A model generated the notes under the pieces. The model saw only the letters and a list, made by a program, of their open reading frames with translations, searched no databases and was not told where the DNA came from. Below, one piece after another: positions 52,255 through 62,917 of a stretch of DNA of 64,000 bases. Position 1 is the stretch's first letter, and each line of letters begins with the position of its first letter. This DNA comes from an uncultured Bacteroidales bacterium. Lineage in GTDB: Bacteria; Bacteroidota; Bacteroidia; Bacteroidales; UBA932. The position numbers and the translations under genes are program-made. Where the stretch lies: assembly GCA_944326365.1 (NCBI GenBank), contig CALVDR010000012.1:1-64000 (forward strand), read 5' to 3'.

Positions 52255-54006
52255 ATGAAAAGTACAGGAAAGGTTACGGGTATCGTTTCCAATCTCGTCA
52301 CGGTAGAGACAAACGGCCCGGTGTCACAGAACGAGCTATGCTATGTGACTTCCGGGGACACGAAACTGATGGCAGAAGTCATCAAGGTGAACGGCAGGTA
52401 TGCCGCCATCCAGGTGTTCGAAAGCACCCGCGGGCTGAAAAACGGTAACGATGTCGAATTCGAAGGGAAGATGCTTGAAGCTACGCTCGGCCCGGGGCTT
52501 CTGTCCAGCAGCTATGACGGTCTGCAGAACGACCTGACGACCATGACAGGCGTATTTCTGAAAAAAGGCGAGTATACCAGGCCTCTGGACGAAGAGAAGC
52601 TGTGGGACTTCACTCCCCTGGCGAAACCGGGTGACAAGGTCGTGGCCGCCGACTGGCTGGGAGAGGTCATGGAGGGCTGGCTGCCCCACAAGATCATGGT
52701 TCCGTTCTCTTTCAAGGGGGAATATTCGGTAAAATCAGTGGTTCCTTCCGGGCAATACAACATAAATCAGACTATTGCAGTCCTGACAAATGAGGAGGGA
52801 GAGGATGTGGATGTCACCATGACCCAGAAGTGGCCTGTGAAAGTGGCCATAAAGGCGTACAGGGAAAAGCCGAGGCCGAACAGGATCATGGAGACGGGAG
52901 TACGTGTGATAGACACTCTCGACCCTATCGCAGAAGGAGGTACAGGCTTTATCCCGGGACCTTTCGGCTGCGGAAAGACAGTGCTCCAGCACGCAATAGC
53001 CAAGCAGGGGGATGCCGACGTGATAGTGATGGCCGCCTGTGGAGAACGTGCGAACGAGGTCGTGGAAATCTTCACGGAATTCCCGGAACTGATAGACCCG
53101 CATACCGGACGCCACCTGATGGAGCGTACCACTATCATATGCAATACCTCGAACATGCCTGTAGCCGCCCGTGAAGCGTCGGTGTACACCGCTATGACCA
53201 TCTGCGAGTATTACAGGGCCATGGGACTGAAAGTCCTTCTGCTGGCAGACTCCACCTCCCGCTGGGCACAGGCGCTCCGTGAGATGAGTAACAGAATGGA
53301 GGAACTGCCCGGTGCAGACGCCTTCCCTGTGGACCTTTCAGCCATCATTTCCAGTTTCTACGCACGTGCGGGGATGGTGGTCCTGAACAACGGACAGACA
53401 GGCTCGGTGACATTCATCGGTACGGTCTCCCCTGCCGGAGGAAACCTGAAGGAACCTGTAACCGAATCCACGAAGAAGGCCGCACGCTGTTTCTATGCGC
53501 TGGAGCAGAAGAGGGCTGACCAGAAAAGGTATCCTGCAGTGAATCCGATCGATTCCTATTCGAAATATCTGGAATACCCTGAAATCCGGGAATATCTCTC
53601 CGAAAAGGTCGGAAAAGGCTGGGCCGAGAAAGTGGAAAAGACCAAATATATCATCCGCAGGGGAAAAGAAGCGAACGACCAGATCAACATCCTCGGAGAT
53701 GACGGCGTGCCTATGAGCTACCACGAGCTTTTCTGGAAATCCGAACTGGTGGACTTCATCATCCTCCAGCAGGACGCGTTCGACCCTGTGGACAGCCTCA
53801 CACCCATGGAGAGGCAGGAATACATGCTGAACCTGGTCCTGGACATATGCGACCGCAGTTTCGGGTTCGAAGACTTCGAACAATGCCGGAATTACTTCAA
53901 GGAGATGATCAATCTGCTGAAACAGATGAACTACTCTGAATTCAGGAGCGGGAATTTCAACAAATATCAGGAACAACTCAATAATCTTTTGAACAATGGC
54001 AAATAA
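52255..54006 (+). CDS. atpA: V-type ATP synthase catalytic subunit A
   Basis: A 583-aa catalytic subunit. It has an N-terminal beta-barrel (TGKVTGIVSNLVTVET), the A-type non-homologous insert (about 110-190), the P-loop GPFGCGKT at 235-242 and conserved LLADSTSRWAQALREMSNRMEELPG. The start is the ATG at 52255; a frame extending to 52171 would overlap the DUF2764 gene and lacks family similarity. It overlaps the subunit B start by 11 bases. Confidence 0.97.
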   Translation: MKSTGKVTGIVSNLVTVETNGPVSQNELCYVTSGDTKLMAEVIKVNGRYAAIQVFESTRGLKNGNDVEFEGKMLEATLGPGLLSSSYDGLQNDLTTMTGVFLKKGEYTRPLDEEKLWDFTPLAKPGDKVVAADWLGEVMEGWLPHKIMVPFSFKGEYSVKSVVPSGQYNINQTIAVLTNEEGEDVDVTMTQKWPVKVAIKAYREKPRPNRIMETGVRVIDTLDPIAEGGTGFIPGPFGCGKTVLQHAIAKQGDADVIVMAACGERANEVVEIFTEFPELIDPHTGRHLMERTTIICNTSNMPVAAREASVYTAMTICEYYRAMGLKVLLLADSTSRWAQALREMSNRMEELPGADAFPVDLSAIISSFYARAGMVVLNNGQTGSVTFIGTVSPAGGNLKEPVTESTKKAARCFYALEQKRADQKRYPAVNPIDSYSKYLEYPEIREYLSEKVGKGWAEKVEKTKYIIRRGKEANDQINILGDDGVPMSYHELFWKSELVDFIILQQDAFDPVDSLTPMERQEYMLNLVLDICDRSFGFEDFEQCRNYFKEMINLLKQMNYSEFRSGNFNKYQEQLNNLLNNGK

Positions 54007-55315
54007 GGCATTTCAGAAAGTATATACACAGCTGGAGTCCATCACCAAGGCCACGGTATCCCTGAGGGCCAAGGGCGTTTCGAATGACGAACTCGCCACC
54101 GTGGAGGGAAGGCTCGCCCAGGTAGTGAAGACCAAGGGAGATCTCGTCACGCTCCAGATTTTCGCGGGAACGGAAGGTATACCGACAAATGCCGAAGTAG
54201 CCTTCCTCGGAGAACCGCCTACACTCAAGGTCAGCGACCAGCTCGCAGGACGTTTCTTCAACGCATACGGCCAGCCTATAGACGGAGGTCCGGACATAGA
54301 AGGGGAAAAGAGGGAGACCGGAGGACCTTCGGTCAATCCTTACAAGAGGCGCCAGCCGTCACAGCTCATCCCTACCGGCATTGCCGGAATCGACCTGAAC
54401 AATACCCTGGTCTCCGGCCAGAAGATTCCGTTTTTCGCAGACCCTGACCAGCCGTACAACAACGTGATGGCCCAGGTGGCCCTGAGGGCCGATGTGGACA
54501 AGATCATCCTCGGAGGAATGGGGCTGACGAACGATGACTATCTCTACTTCCGACATGAATTCGAGAATGCGGGAGCCCTGGAGAAGATCATAAGTTTTGT
54601 GAACACTACGGAAGAGCCGCCTGTGGAAAGGCTTCTGATTCCTGACATGGCCCTGACAGCTGCGGAATATTTCGCAGTGGACAAGAATGAAAAGGTGCTG
54701 GTCCTGCTGACGGACATGACCCTGTACGCCGATGCCCTGAGTATCGTGAGCAACCGTATGGATCAGATTCCGTCCAAGGACTCCATGCCTGGTTCCCTGT
54801 ATTCCGATCTTGCGAAGATTTACGAGAAGGCCGTACAGCTTCCTGCAGGCGGGTCCATCACCATCATCGCCGTGACTACCCTGAATGACGGGGACATCAC
54901 GCACGCCATTCCGGACAACACGGGATACATCACCGAGGGACAGCTTTATCTGCGTGCGGATCCGGATTCCGGAAAGATCATCATCGACCCGTTCCGTTCG
55001 CTCTCCCGTCTGAAACAGCTGGTCATTGGCAAACAGACCCGGGAGGACCACAATCAGGTCATGAACGCCGGAGTGCGGCTCTACGCTGATGCCCAGAATG
55101 CAAAGACCAAACTGGAAAACGGTTTCGACCTGAGTGACTACGATCTGCGCTGTCTGGATTACGCGAAGGAGTATGCCACCAGACTGCTGGCTATAGATGT
55201 CAACATCAAGATAGATGAAATGCTCGATACGGCGTGGGAACTGTTCGCGAAGTATTTCTCGAAGGCGGAAACGGGAATCAAGGAGGCTTTGATCAACAAA
55301 TATTGGCCTAAATAA
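53996..55315 (+). CDS. atpB: V-type ATP synthase subunit B
   Basis: A 439-aa non-catalytic partner of subunit A in the hexameric head. It has the family barrel start and the central fold but no P-loop lysine motif. Typical blocks include NPYKRRQPSQLIPTGIAGID, LLIPDMALTAAEYFA and VLLTDMTLYADALSIVSNRMDQIPSKDSMPG. It is translationally coupled to subunit A by an 11-base overlap and followed two bases later by subunit D. Confidence 0.95.
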   Translation: MANKAFQKVYTQLESITKATVSLRAKGVSNDELATVEGRLAQVVKTKGDLVTLQIFAGTEGIPTNAEVAFLGEPPTLKVSDQLAGRFFNAYGQPIDGGPDIEGEKRETGGPSVNPYKRRQPSQLIPTGIAGIDLNNTLVSGQKIPFFADPDQPYNNVMAQVALRADVDKIILGGMGLTNDDYLYFRHEFENAGALEKIISFVNTTEEPPVERLLIPDMALTAAEYFAVDKNEKVLVLLTDMTLYADALSIVSNRMDQIPSKDSMPGSLYSDLAKIYEKAVQLPAGGSITIIAVTTLNDGDITHAIPDNTGYITEGQLYLRADPDSGKIIIDPFRSLSRLKQLVIGKQTREDHNQVMNAGVRLYADAQNAKTKLENGFDLSDYDLRCLDYAKEYATRLLAIDVNIKIDEMLDTAWELFAKYFSKAETGIKEALINKYWPK

Positions 55316-55317
55316 TC

Positions 55318-55923
55318 ATGGCAATCAAATTTCAATACAACAAGACTTCTCTGAACGACATGGGCAAACAGCTCAAGGTCAGGCAGAACGCGCTTCCGAC
55401 GTTGAAGAACAAGGAATCGGCGCTGCGGCTTGAGGTGAGGAAGGCGAAGGCGAAGTCGGTACAGCTCATGGACGATCTGGATGCAACCATGAAAAGATAT
55501 GATTATCTGGCTGCATTGTGGAACGAGTTCGAGCCTGGACTGATATCGATTACGGATGTAGATTTGGCAACAGTCAAGGTGGCAGGAGTGAAAACGCCGG
55601 AGCTGAAGGATATACATTATGAGATACATGATTTCAACGCCTTCGCCAAACCGGCATGGTATGCGGACGGAGTGTCGATATTGAAAGAGCTTTCCAGGCT
55701 TGGCATAGAGTCCGAAGTATACAAGGAAAAAAGCAGGATTCTGGATTTCCAGAGAAAAAAGACGACACAGAAAGTGAACTTGTACGAAAAGGTACAGATT
55801 CCGGGATACCAGGAGGCCATCAGGAAAATCAAGAGATTCATGGAAGATGAGGAAAACCTTTCCAAGGCTTCTTCGAAGATAGTCAAAAGCAGACATGAAG
55901 CGGAAGAGGAGGCAGAATTATGA
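55318..55923 (+). CDS. atpD: V-type ATP synthase subunit D
   Basis: A 201-aa central-stalk protein, two long antiparallel helices with a small middle region (YNKTSLNDMGKQLKVRQNALPTLKNKESALR at the N-terminus; IKRFMEDEENLSKASSKIVKSRHEAEEEAE at the C-terminus). It transmits rotation between head and ring. Its stop overlaps the subunit I start (ATGA). Confidence 0.9.
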   Translation: MAIKFQYNKTSLNDMGKQLKVRQNALPTLKNKESALRLEVRKAKAKSVQLMDDLDATMKRYDYLAALWNEFEPGLISITDVDLATVKVAGVKTPELKDIHYEIHDFNAFAKPAWYADGVSILKELSRLGIESEVYKEKSRILDFQRKKTTQKVNLYEKVQIPGYQEAIRKIKRFMEDEENLSKASSKIVKSRHEAEEEAEL

Positions 55924-57761
55924 TCACGAAAATGACGAAATACTCCTTCATCCTGCTGAGCGGTGAAGAAGAGACGTTTCTCAAGAAACTGCAGGAGACA
56001 GGTGTTGTGGACATCACCAGGTCAAAGAAACCTGTGGATGCAGCATCGTCAGCCATGCTTGAAAAGGCCGGAGAGATAAAAAAAGCCATATCCCTCCTGA
56101 AAAAGACGGACTACTCGAAAGATGACGACTGCCAGGCCATCATGGAAGCGGCAGAATCCGCCAGGATTCCAGAAGACGCCGTCAGTGCATCCATAGCCAC
56201 GGTAGCAGAACTTGAAAAACTGAAGCTCAGACTTGACCAGATGTCGAAAGAAACAGGAGAAAGGCTGCCGTGGGGAGATTTCAATCCGGCCGACATCAGG
56301 AAACTGGAAGATTCCGGTTATGTCGTAAGATGGTACAAGACCGCACGGAAAAAATTCAGGAAAGAATGGGCTGAAGACCATGCATTGCAAGTAGTGGAAG
56401 ATGACGGCTCGAATGTCTGGTTCGTCACCGTAGCCGGGAAAGACGAGGATTATTCTTTTCCTGTTCCTGAAATGTCCGCACCTGAAGGGAACTGGAAAGA
56501 ATCCAAGGCGGAAACCGAGAGGATAGAAAAGCTGATCATCCAGGAGAAAGGGCAACTTCTGAAGATGAAGGACTGCATTCCACAGCTTCAGAAAGCATAT
56601 GACAGGGAACTGTGCGATCTCGACCTGTATCTGGCAGATGCATCGAAAGAACTGGCGGCAGAGAACATGGTGACCGTTTTCACCGGATTCGCCCCGACGG
56701 AAGATGACGAAAGGCTGTGCAGGGAATTCGATGCCATGGACATGGCTTACGTGAAGGAAACGGCAGTGGAGGAAGACAATCCGCCTATCAAACTGAAAAA
56801 CAACTGGTTCACCAGACAGTTCGAAGTCCTGACAGGCATGTACGGCATGCCCGTATACAGCGAATTCGACCCCACACCGATATTGGGACCGTTCTTCCTG
56901 CTATTTTTCGCACTCTGCATGGGCGATGCCGGCTACGGCATACTCCTGATACTTATCGGACAGTTCCTGAAAAAGTCGCAGGGCAGCATGGCGAAGCTCG
57001 GACCGCTGGTGACCATCCTCGGGACAGGATGCATCTTTGTCGGCATCATACTCGGTACATTCTTCGGCATCAATATCGCTGAAACCCCGTGGGTTCCGGA
57101 GTGGCTGAAAAAATGCATGATCACCGGAGAAGTGGCAGGATATTCCGCCCAGATGGTTCTGGCCGTCGGCATAGGCATATTCCACATATGCCTGGCCATG
57201 ACCATCAAAGCCATCTGCTACACGAAAAGGTTCGGGTTCAAGGAAAACATAAGCACATGGGCATGGCTCATCCTCATCATCGGAGGTATCATCACAGCAG
57301 GAATGGCTCTGCTCGGCGTGATATCAGAACCTGTAACCAAATGGACGGTCATAGTCCTCGGCATAGTTTCCGGACTGGGAATCTACATTTTCAATACCCC
57401 GGGCAGGAATCCGCTCATAAATGTCGGTGCAGGACTTTGGGATACCTACAACATGGCTACCGGACTTCTCGGTGACGTACTCAGCTATATCCGGCTCTAT
57501 GCACTCGGGCTGGCAGGAGGCATGTTGGGAGGAGCATTCAACAATCTGGGAATGATGGTGCATGACGGTATTCCGGTACCCGGTCTGGACTGGCTCGGAT
57601 TCGCTGTCATCGTCCTCCTGGGACATGCCCTGAATCTCGCCATGTCATGTCTGGGAGCATTCGTACACCCGCTGCGACTCACATTCGTCGAATACTTCAA
57701 GAATTCAGGATATGAAGGACGCGGCACGGCGTACCGTCCGCTGACCGGACAGGCAGAATAA
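55920..57761 (+). CDS. atpI: V-type ATP synthase subunit I
   Basis: A 613-aa membrane stator (subunit a homologue). A cytoplasmic half with coiled-coil segments (1 to about 325) is followed by seven or eight transmembrane helices. The essential half-channel arginine is R525 in VLSYIRLYALGLAGGMLGGAFN. It forms the ion path with the K ring. It is coupled to subunit D by overlap and lies 64 bases before subunit K. Confidence 0.95.
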   Translation: MITKMTKYSFILLSGEEETFLKKLQETGVVDITRSKKPVDAASSAMLEKAGEIKKAISLLKKTDYSKDDDCQAIMEAAESARIPEDAVSASIATVAELEKLKLRLDQMSKETGERLPWGDFNPADIRKLEDSGYVVRWYKTARKKFRKEWAEDHALQVVEDDGSNVWFVTVAGKDEDYSFPVPEMSAPEGNWKESKAETERIEKLIIQEKGQLLKMKDCIPQLQKAYDRELCDLDLYLADASKELAAENMVTVFTGFAPTEDDERLCREFDAMDMAYVKETAVEEDNPPIKLKNNWFTRQFEVLTGMYGMPVYSEFDPTPILGPFFLLFFALCMGDAGYGILLILIGQFLKKSQGSMAKLGPLVTILGTGCIFVGIILGTFFGINIAETPWVPEWLKKCMITGEVAGYSAQMVLAVGIGIFHICLAMTIKAICYTKRFGFKENISTWAWLILIIGGIITAGMALLGVISEPVTKWTVIVLGIVSGLGIYIFNTPGRNPLINVGAGLWDTYNMATGLLGDVLSYIRLYALGLAGGMLGGAFNNLGMMVHDGIPVPGLDWLGFAVIVLLGHALNLAMSCLGAFVHPLRLTFVEYFKNSGYEGRGTAYRPLTGQAE

Positions 57762-57819
57762 TATGCCGTGAAACGGCAATTATATTATCTGGGATATTAA
57801 CAGTTAAAAACAAAAATAA

Positions 57820-58248
<429 letters not shown>

Positions 58249-58280
58249 TGACGGAAACGGATTCCAGATCAATATCATCA

Positions 58281-58326
58281 TTGGCGGAGACTTGAATAAG
58301 ATATTTCAAGTCTCCGCCAATTTTTT
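58281..58326 (+). terminator. Intrinsic terminator of the V-ATPase operon
   Basis: A perfect 16-bp stem (58281-58296 with 58305-58320), 8-base loop and six T residues, 33 bases after the atpK stop. Confidence 0.92.
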
Positions 58327-58450
58327 CTTCTGGGAATATTTACAGCCGGAATCCGTCGTTTATAGGGAAAATTGGACAATTTCAAACTATAATTGAACAA
58401 AATTAAGAGTCGGTTGGACATAATATAAATCTGAGACGGCGGTTATTGAC

Positions 58451-58458
58451 TACATTTG
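58451..58458 (+). promoter_or_regulatory. -7 box upstream of the heparinase-like gene
   Basis: TACATTTG matches TAnnTTTG. It overlaps a possible upstream start at 58456, supporting the ATG at 58477. No convincing -33 element was seen, and the leader would be short, about 12 bases. Confidence 0.45.
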
Positions 58459-58476
58459 TCGGAAAATAACACAAAA

Positions 58477-60789
58477 ATGAAGACCAGATTCATATTATCA
58501 CTCGCATGCGCGGTGTTCATGCTGCCACTGACAGCATTCTCGCAGGAAAGTCCTGAAGTGACATGGAAAGAGGTGGACGGAATCAGCATTCCTGTACCTC
58601 CGGATGTACACCCGCGCCTTTATGTCCAGGAAAAGGATATACCGGAACTCAGGGAACGTCTGGAAAATCCTCAGATCAGGAAAACAATAGCCACCATGGA
58701 GAAACTCGGGAAAGACAGGACTCCCGAGGAAGAGGCCGAAGTCACTGACCGCGGATTCAGATACTATTTCGTGATGCGCGGCGTCACTACCAGGGCACAG
58801 CTCCAGGCTCTCGACTATCTGGTGAACGGGAACAGGAAATCTGCCAGACAGGCCATAACCTCCATGCTCGACACGCTCAAACGCACCAACTTCGGACACG
58901 GAAGCGACCTGTCCAGGGCCAGCGGAGTAATGATGATGTGCGGAGCCATAGTATATGACTGGTGCTACGACCAGCTGAAAGAAAATGAGAAACAGATGTT
59001 CATCGACGAATTCATAAGAATCGCCGGTACCATGGAATGCGGCTATCCGCCCAAAGACACCGAACCCATAGCCGGACATACTTCCGAATGGATGGTTCTC
59101 AGGGACATGCTGTCATGCGGAATCGCCATATACGATGAATACCCTGACATGTACGAACATGCAGTCTCCATGATTTTCAAGGATTACATCCCTGTCAGGA
59201 ACTTCATCTACTCCGGACACAACTATCATCAGGGGACAGGGTATGTCAACGTGAGGTTTTCAAATGATCTGTTCTCTCTGTGGATACTGGACAGGATGGG
59301 GGCAGGCCCTATTTATGACAGTTCACAGCAATATGTCCTATACGATTTCCTGTACAGGAGAAGACCTGACGGCCAGGTGCTGCCTGCAGGAGACGTGAAT
59401 CCGCAGAGAGGAGCTTCACCTTCCTATTCGCTTCCTGCCATGCTGGCTTACAGCTATTACAAGGACCCTTATCTTGCAGGTGAATACTACCGCAAGCCAA
59501 GAGTCGAGAATCACTGCATGATATTCGATATTCTCTGGAGAGATCTGGATATAGAGCCGGCCTCCCCTGAAACGCTTCCGCTCACACGATACAGCGGTTC
59601 ACCGTTCGGATGGATGATCGCCAGAACAGGATGGGGTGATGACAGCGTCATCGCGGAGATGAAAGTAAACGAAAACTATGTAGGAAACCACCAGCATCTG
59701 GATGCAGGGGCATTCCAGATATACTACAAAGGTCCTCTTGCCATCGATTCAGGAACATATCAGGGAACAGCCGGCGGATATAACAGCGATCACAACAAGA
59801 ACTATACGAAGCGTACGGTAGCGCACAACTCGCTTCTGATCTACGATCCTGAAGAAAAATTCGCATGCTGGAACTACGGAGGTGCAGGCAAGACGGAATT
59901 CGCCGCCAATGACGGAGGACAACGGATGCCGGGAGACAGATGGGACACCTGCCGCTCGTTCGAAAGCCTCCTCAGTGACAGCTACACTGTAGGAGAAGCC
60001 ACGGCTCACGGTTTCGGCCCCGACATTGATACTCCCGAGTATTCATATCTGAAAGGAGACATCACCAAGGCTTATTCTTCCAAAGTCAAGGATGTAAAGA
60101 GGTCTTTCGTCTTCCTCAACTTTTTCTCCGAATCCGTTCCGGCGGCCCTCATAGTCTTCGACAGGATAGTATCATCCTCCCCGGACTTCAAGAAGACATG
60201 GCTTCTTCACAGCATCGAAGAGCCTGTCGTAAACGGGAATACCATCACTGTATCCAGAACCCTGAACGGCGACAGCGGCATGCTGACAGATACCGTCCTC
60301 CTTCCGGAGAACGGCAATGCCTCCATCGAAAAGATCGGTGGCCCGGGAAAAGAATTCTGGGTAGCTGGAGCCAACTATCCGAATTCCCCACGAAGGCCTG
60401 ACCCTGCCAACGAAAGAGGCGCATGGAGGATCGAGCTCTCCCCTGCCTCCCCTTCAGCCGAAGACTGCTTCCTGAATGTAATGCAAATCTCCGACAACAC
60501 CTGCACATCTCTGTATTCCGCTGAAAAAATCGACGGTGATCAAGTGACAGGGGTCAAAATAGCTGACCGTGTCGTGACTTTCAGCCGGGACAGCGAAATA
60601 CTGTACAACAGTTTCAGTTTCGATATTGACGGTGAAGGCGATTTCAAAATACTTGTTACGGATCTGAAACCTGGAAACTGGCAGGTGCTCAAAGACGGGA
60701 AGATATTCATCCCTGCCGCAGATGTCAGACCGGAAGAAGGACTGCTGTACTTCACGGCACCGGCAGGACGCTACGAGTTCCGCCGATAG
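58477..60789 (+). CDS. Heparinase II-type polysaccharide lyase (PL21-like)
   Basis: The 770-aa secreted protein (signal peptide 1-22) has an (alpha/alpha) toroid followed by beta-sandwich domains, and its length equals Pedobacter heparinase II (772 aa). Catalytic residues of that enzyme (H202, E205, Y257, H406) have counterparts at almost the same positions: H201 and E204 (GHTSEW), Y256 (HNYHQGTGY) and H405/H407 (NHQHLDAG). It should cleave uronic-acid-containing glycans by beta-elimination, leaving unsaturated uronyl ends. No sulfatase or SusCD pair is adjacent, so heparin need not be the substrate. Its products would be of the kind GH105 enzymes process. Confidence 0.88.
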   Translation: MKTRFILSLACAVFMLPLTAFSQESPEVTWKEVDGISIPVPPDVHPRLYVQEKDIPELRERLENPQIRKTIATMEKLGKDRTPEEEAEVTDRGFRYYFVMRGVTTRAQLQALDYLVNGNRKSARQAITSMLDTLKRTNFGHGSDLSRASGVMMMCGAIVYDWCYDQLKENEKQMFIDEFIRIAGTMECGYPPKDTEPIAGHTSEWMVLRDMLSCGIAIYDEYPDMYEHAVSMIFKDYIPVRNFIYSGHNYHQGTGYVNVRFSNDLFSLWILDRMGAGPIYDSSQQYVLYDFLYRRRPDGQVLPAGDVNPQRGASPSYSLPAMLAYSYYKDPYLAGEYYRKPRVENHCMIFDILWRDLDIEPASPETLPLTRYSGSPFGWMIARTGWGDDSVIAEMKVNENYVGNHQHLDAGAFQIYYKGPLAIDSGTYQGTAGGYNSDHNKNYTKRTVAHNSLLIYDPEEKFACWNYGGAGKTEFAANDGGQRMPGDRWDTCRSFESLLSDSYTVGEATAHGFGPDIDTPEYSYLKGDITKAYSSKVKDVKRSFVFLNFFSESVPAALIVFDRIVSSSPDFKKTWLLHSIEEPVVNGNTITVSRTLNGDSGMLTDTVLLPENGNASIEKIGGPGKEFWVAGANYPNSPRRPDPANERGAWRIELSPASPSAEDCFLNVMQISDNTCTSLYSAEKIDGDQVTGVKIADRVVTFSRDSEILYNSFSFDIDGEGDFKILVTDLKPGNWQVLKDGKIFIPAADVRPEEGLLYFTAPAGRYEFRR

Positions 60790-62696
60790 CTCCGTGACTT
60801 CCATAAATCCACAGCCAGCTGAAGCCGTATTTCCGCTTTGGCTGGTTTTTTTTCTGTTTCTTCCGGTCTGAGCCAGGGATAGTCCTGGAACGAGGCTCGG
60901 AAATAGAGTCTTATTCCGCGCGCAAACTTCCATCCTCCGGTCAGGGCAAGCCAATATCCCCGTCCATAATAGGCCGGGACGGAGAAACTTCCCGGCGCAT
61001 CCCTTTCATAGGCGTAAATCCTGTCATCCCAGTTATCCACCCGGAAAAGGCCAGACCTCAGCCATACAGTGAGAATATCCGTTCTGTAACCGCCTTCCAG
61101 ATAGGACAGGAAGGAAAAGCACTGGCAGTGGAGGATATTCAGTCTCATATTGATATTCCAGCCCGGGAAACTGCTTCTGAAATCGGCCCGGACGTCAGTC
61201 CTGAACGGCTGTCCGTAAGTCCTGTACCGCTCTGAGATACGGAAACCTATGCTGAACGCCGGTGAAATCCTGACGTTTTCAGTCACCAGACACTTAAGCT
61301 GGAGTGATGAAGTATCCACTCCGAATTTCGGCTCCGGAGAATAGGATGCATCGGCCGAGAATACTCCCTGGAAACGTTTTTCGGATGATCCGAACCCTGT
61401 TTTTCCGGCTATATCCACCCATTTCCCTGCCGAATGTGATAGAGAAACGGAAAATCCATGCTCATTCGTACATTTCGTTCCGCTTCTGATTGCGCCGGAA
61501 TATTCGGATGAATATCCGGGGGCATAATATCTGGCCAGGACAGCCACCTTGACAGCATCCGATACACCTTTCCTGATACCTGCCAATACCGCTGGCCGGT
61601 CTCCCGAAATATCATATGCCGCCTCTGCGAAAACATCAGTGCCACGGATTGAAAATCTGGCATCGGCAGACAGTTTTGCGACATGAAAAATGACATCGGC
61701 CGTCAGCGGTTCATCCTCCTGTGCTGCCGGAACTTCCACCACCATGGGAGAGACGGCAAAACAGGTCACCGACACCTGTCCCGGCATCCCGTACCACCCG
61801 AGATTTATACCGTACAGGATATCCTTCCTGAAATCCTCCTGTCCGTACATCATTTCCCGCAAACCGAGTCCGGCAGCAAAGACCGAAACATTCAAATGCC
61901 GGCCGCCGAAATCAGCAGCCACTCCCCTGAATGCACCAGCACCGGAATAGGAATTGTACGGGACAATACCGGCAGGTCTCCTGGAAAATGCTTCCGGAGA
62001 AGAGACTCCGTTCATCGTAAATCCGGGCCACAAGGCCAGTCCCTGGCCGAATTTCAGACTGAAATCCCCGACAACCACCTTCCCGGGAAACCTCCGGCCG
62101 TAATATGCGGCAAAAAAAGAATAATTCCCGGGAGGAAAATGCGCCTCCTGCCATGAACTCCTTGCAGATATCCCCGCTTCGAAATATTCTCCTGTGGACA
62201 CCCTGTATTTCATTGCATACATTCCCTCCGTGGCTGGGTCCTCACCGGAATTCCTGACACCGGACCTGAATGTCACAGTATTGCGCATACCGGAAGGAGA
62301 TGATGAAGACTGCCCTGGAGCAGACGAAGAGTCCAGACTTATGAAATAACGTAGAGCCGACACGAAATCATAACCGAAACCGTCCAGAGCCGACAATTCT
62401 TCATATGACAGTATGTCTCCTGATATCTCCCTGTGGTCCACCAGTACGGCCACCTGATATGCGGAAAACAGCCCGCTGGAAAGCAGTGCGGACCTTGACG
62501 CATAGTTCAGGCACACCGGTCTCTCGAAAAAATCCGAATACCTCTCCACATCGTTTTCATCCAGCTCCTCCACACTCAGGCAGCCGGTCAGTCCGAGTAC
62601 TGCCTTCATGAATTCACCGTCATCCCGGGCCGACATAGTCGGTCCCGCTGCCAGCATGACTGCCAATATCATCATCCTCCACATATTCTCCGTCAT
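60771..62696 (-). CDS. Helix-hairpin-helix protein with C-terminal outer-membrane barrel
   Basis: A 641-aa protein with a signal peptide (about 1-22). Two helix-hairpin-helix-like motifs follow (about 45-125; LNYASRSALLSSGLFSAYQVAVLVDHRE and LSYEELSALDGFGYDFVSALRYF), and then a long beta-strand-rich region. That region alternates aromatic and glycine residues (YYGRRFPGKVVVGDFSLKFGQGLALWPGF), as in outer-membrane barrels. Such ComEA-like plus barrel proteins are common in Bacteroidetes; a role in DNA uptake or as an envelope scaffold is speculative. I choose the ATG at 62696, which opens a signal peptide, over the basic extension to 62828. Its 3' end overlaps the heparinase gene by 19 bases, tail to tail. 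Confidence 0.78.
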   Translation of the reverse strand: MTENMWRMMILAVMLAAGPTMSARDDGEFMKAVLGLTGCLSVEELDENDVERYSDFFERPVCLNYASRSALLSSGLFSAYQVAVLVDHREISGDILSYEELSALDGFGYDFVSALRYFISLDSSSAPGQSSSSPSGMRNTVTFRSGVRNSGEDPATEGMYAMKYRVSTGEYFEAGISARSSWQEAHFPPGNYSFFAAYYGRRFPGKVVVGDFSLKFGQGLALWPGFTMNGVSSPEAFSRRPAGIVPYNSYSGAGAFRGVAADFGGRHLNVSVFAAGLGLREMMYGQEDFRKDILYGINLGWYGMPGQVSVTCFAVSPMVVEVPAAQEDEPLTADVIFHVAKLSADARFSIRGTDVFAEAAYDISGDRPAVLAGIRKGVSDAVKVAVLARYYAPGYSSEYSGAIRSGTKCTNEHGFSVSLSHSAGKWVDIAGKTGFGSSEKRFQGVFSADASYSPEPKFGVDTSSLQLKCLVTENVRISPAFSIGFRISERYRTYGQPFRTDVRADFRSSFPGWNINMRLNILHCQCFSFLSYLEGGYRTDILTVWLRSGLFRVDNWDDRIYAYERDAPGSFSVPAYYGRGYWLALTGGWKFARGIRLYFRASFQDYPWLRPEETEKKPAKAEIRLQLAVDLWKSRSYRRNS

Positions 62697-62885
62697 GAAT
62701 CGTCCGGTTGCAAATCTATGCTTTCCATTGTCTGCCGGCGTTGTTTTACGTGTTGTCGCACGCAGATTTTTCTTTTTATTTATGTTTTTTCTTTTTTTTA
62801 TCCTTCCACTGATGTCCTGGACATTCAAATGACGGCATCACGGAATAAATTTCGGAATATTGAAAGATGCTACGGAGTATTTTAC

Positions 62886-62893
62886 TACTTTTG
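62886..62893 (+). promoter_or_regulatory. -7 box upstream of hpt
   Basis: TACTTTTG fits TAnnTTTG, with a TTG at 62860-62862, 23 bases upstream, slightly longer than usual. It excludes the TTG- or ATG-like starts before 62900. Confidence 0.45.
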
Positions 62894-62917
62894 CAAATAT
62901 TTGTAAAAACAGCGACA

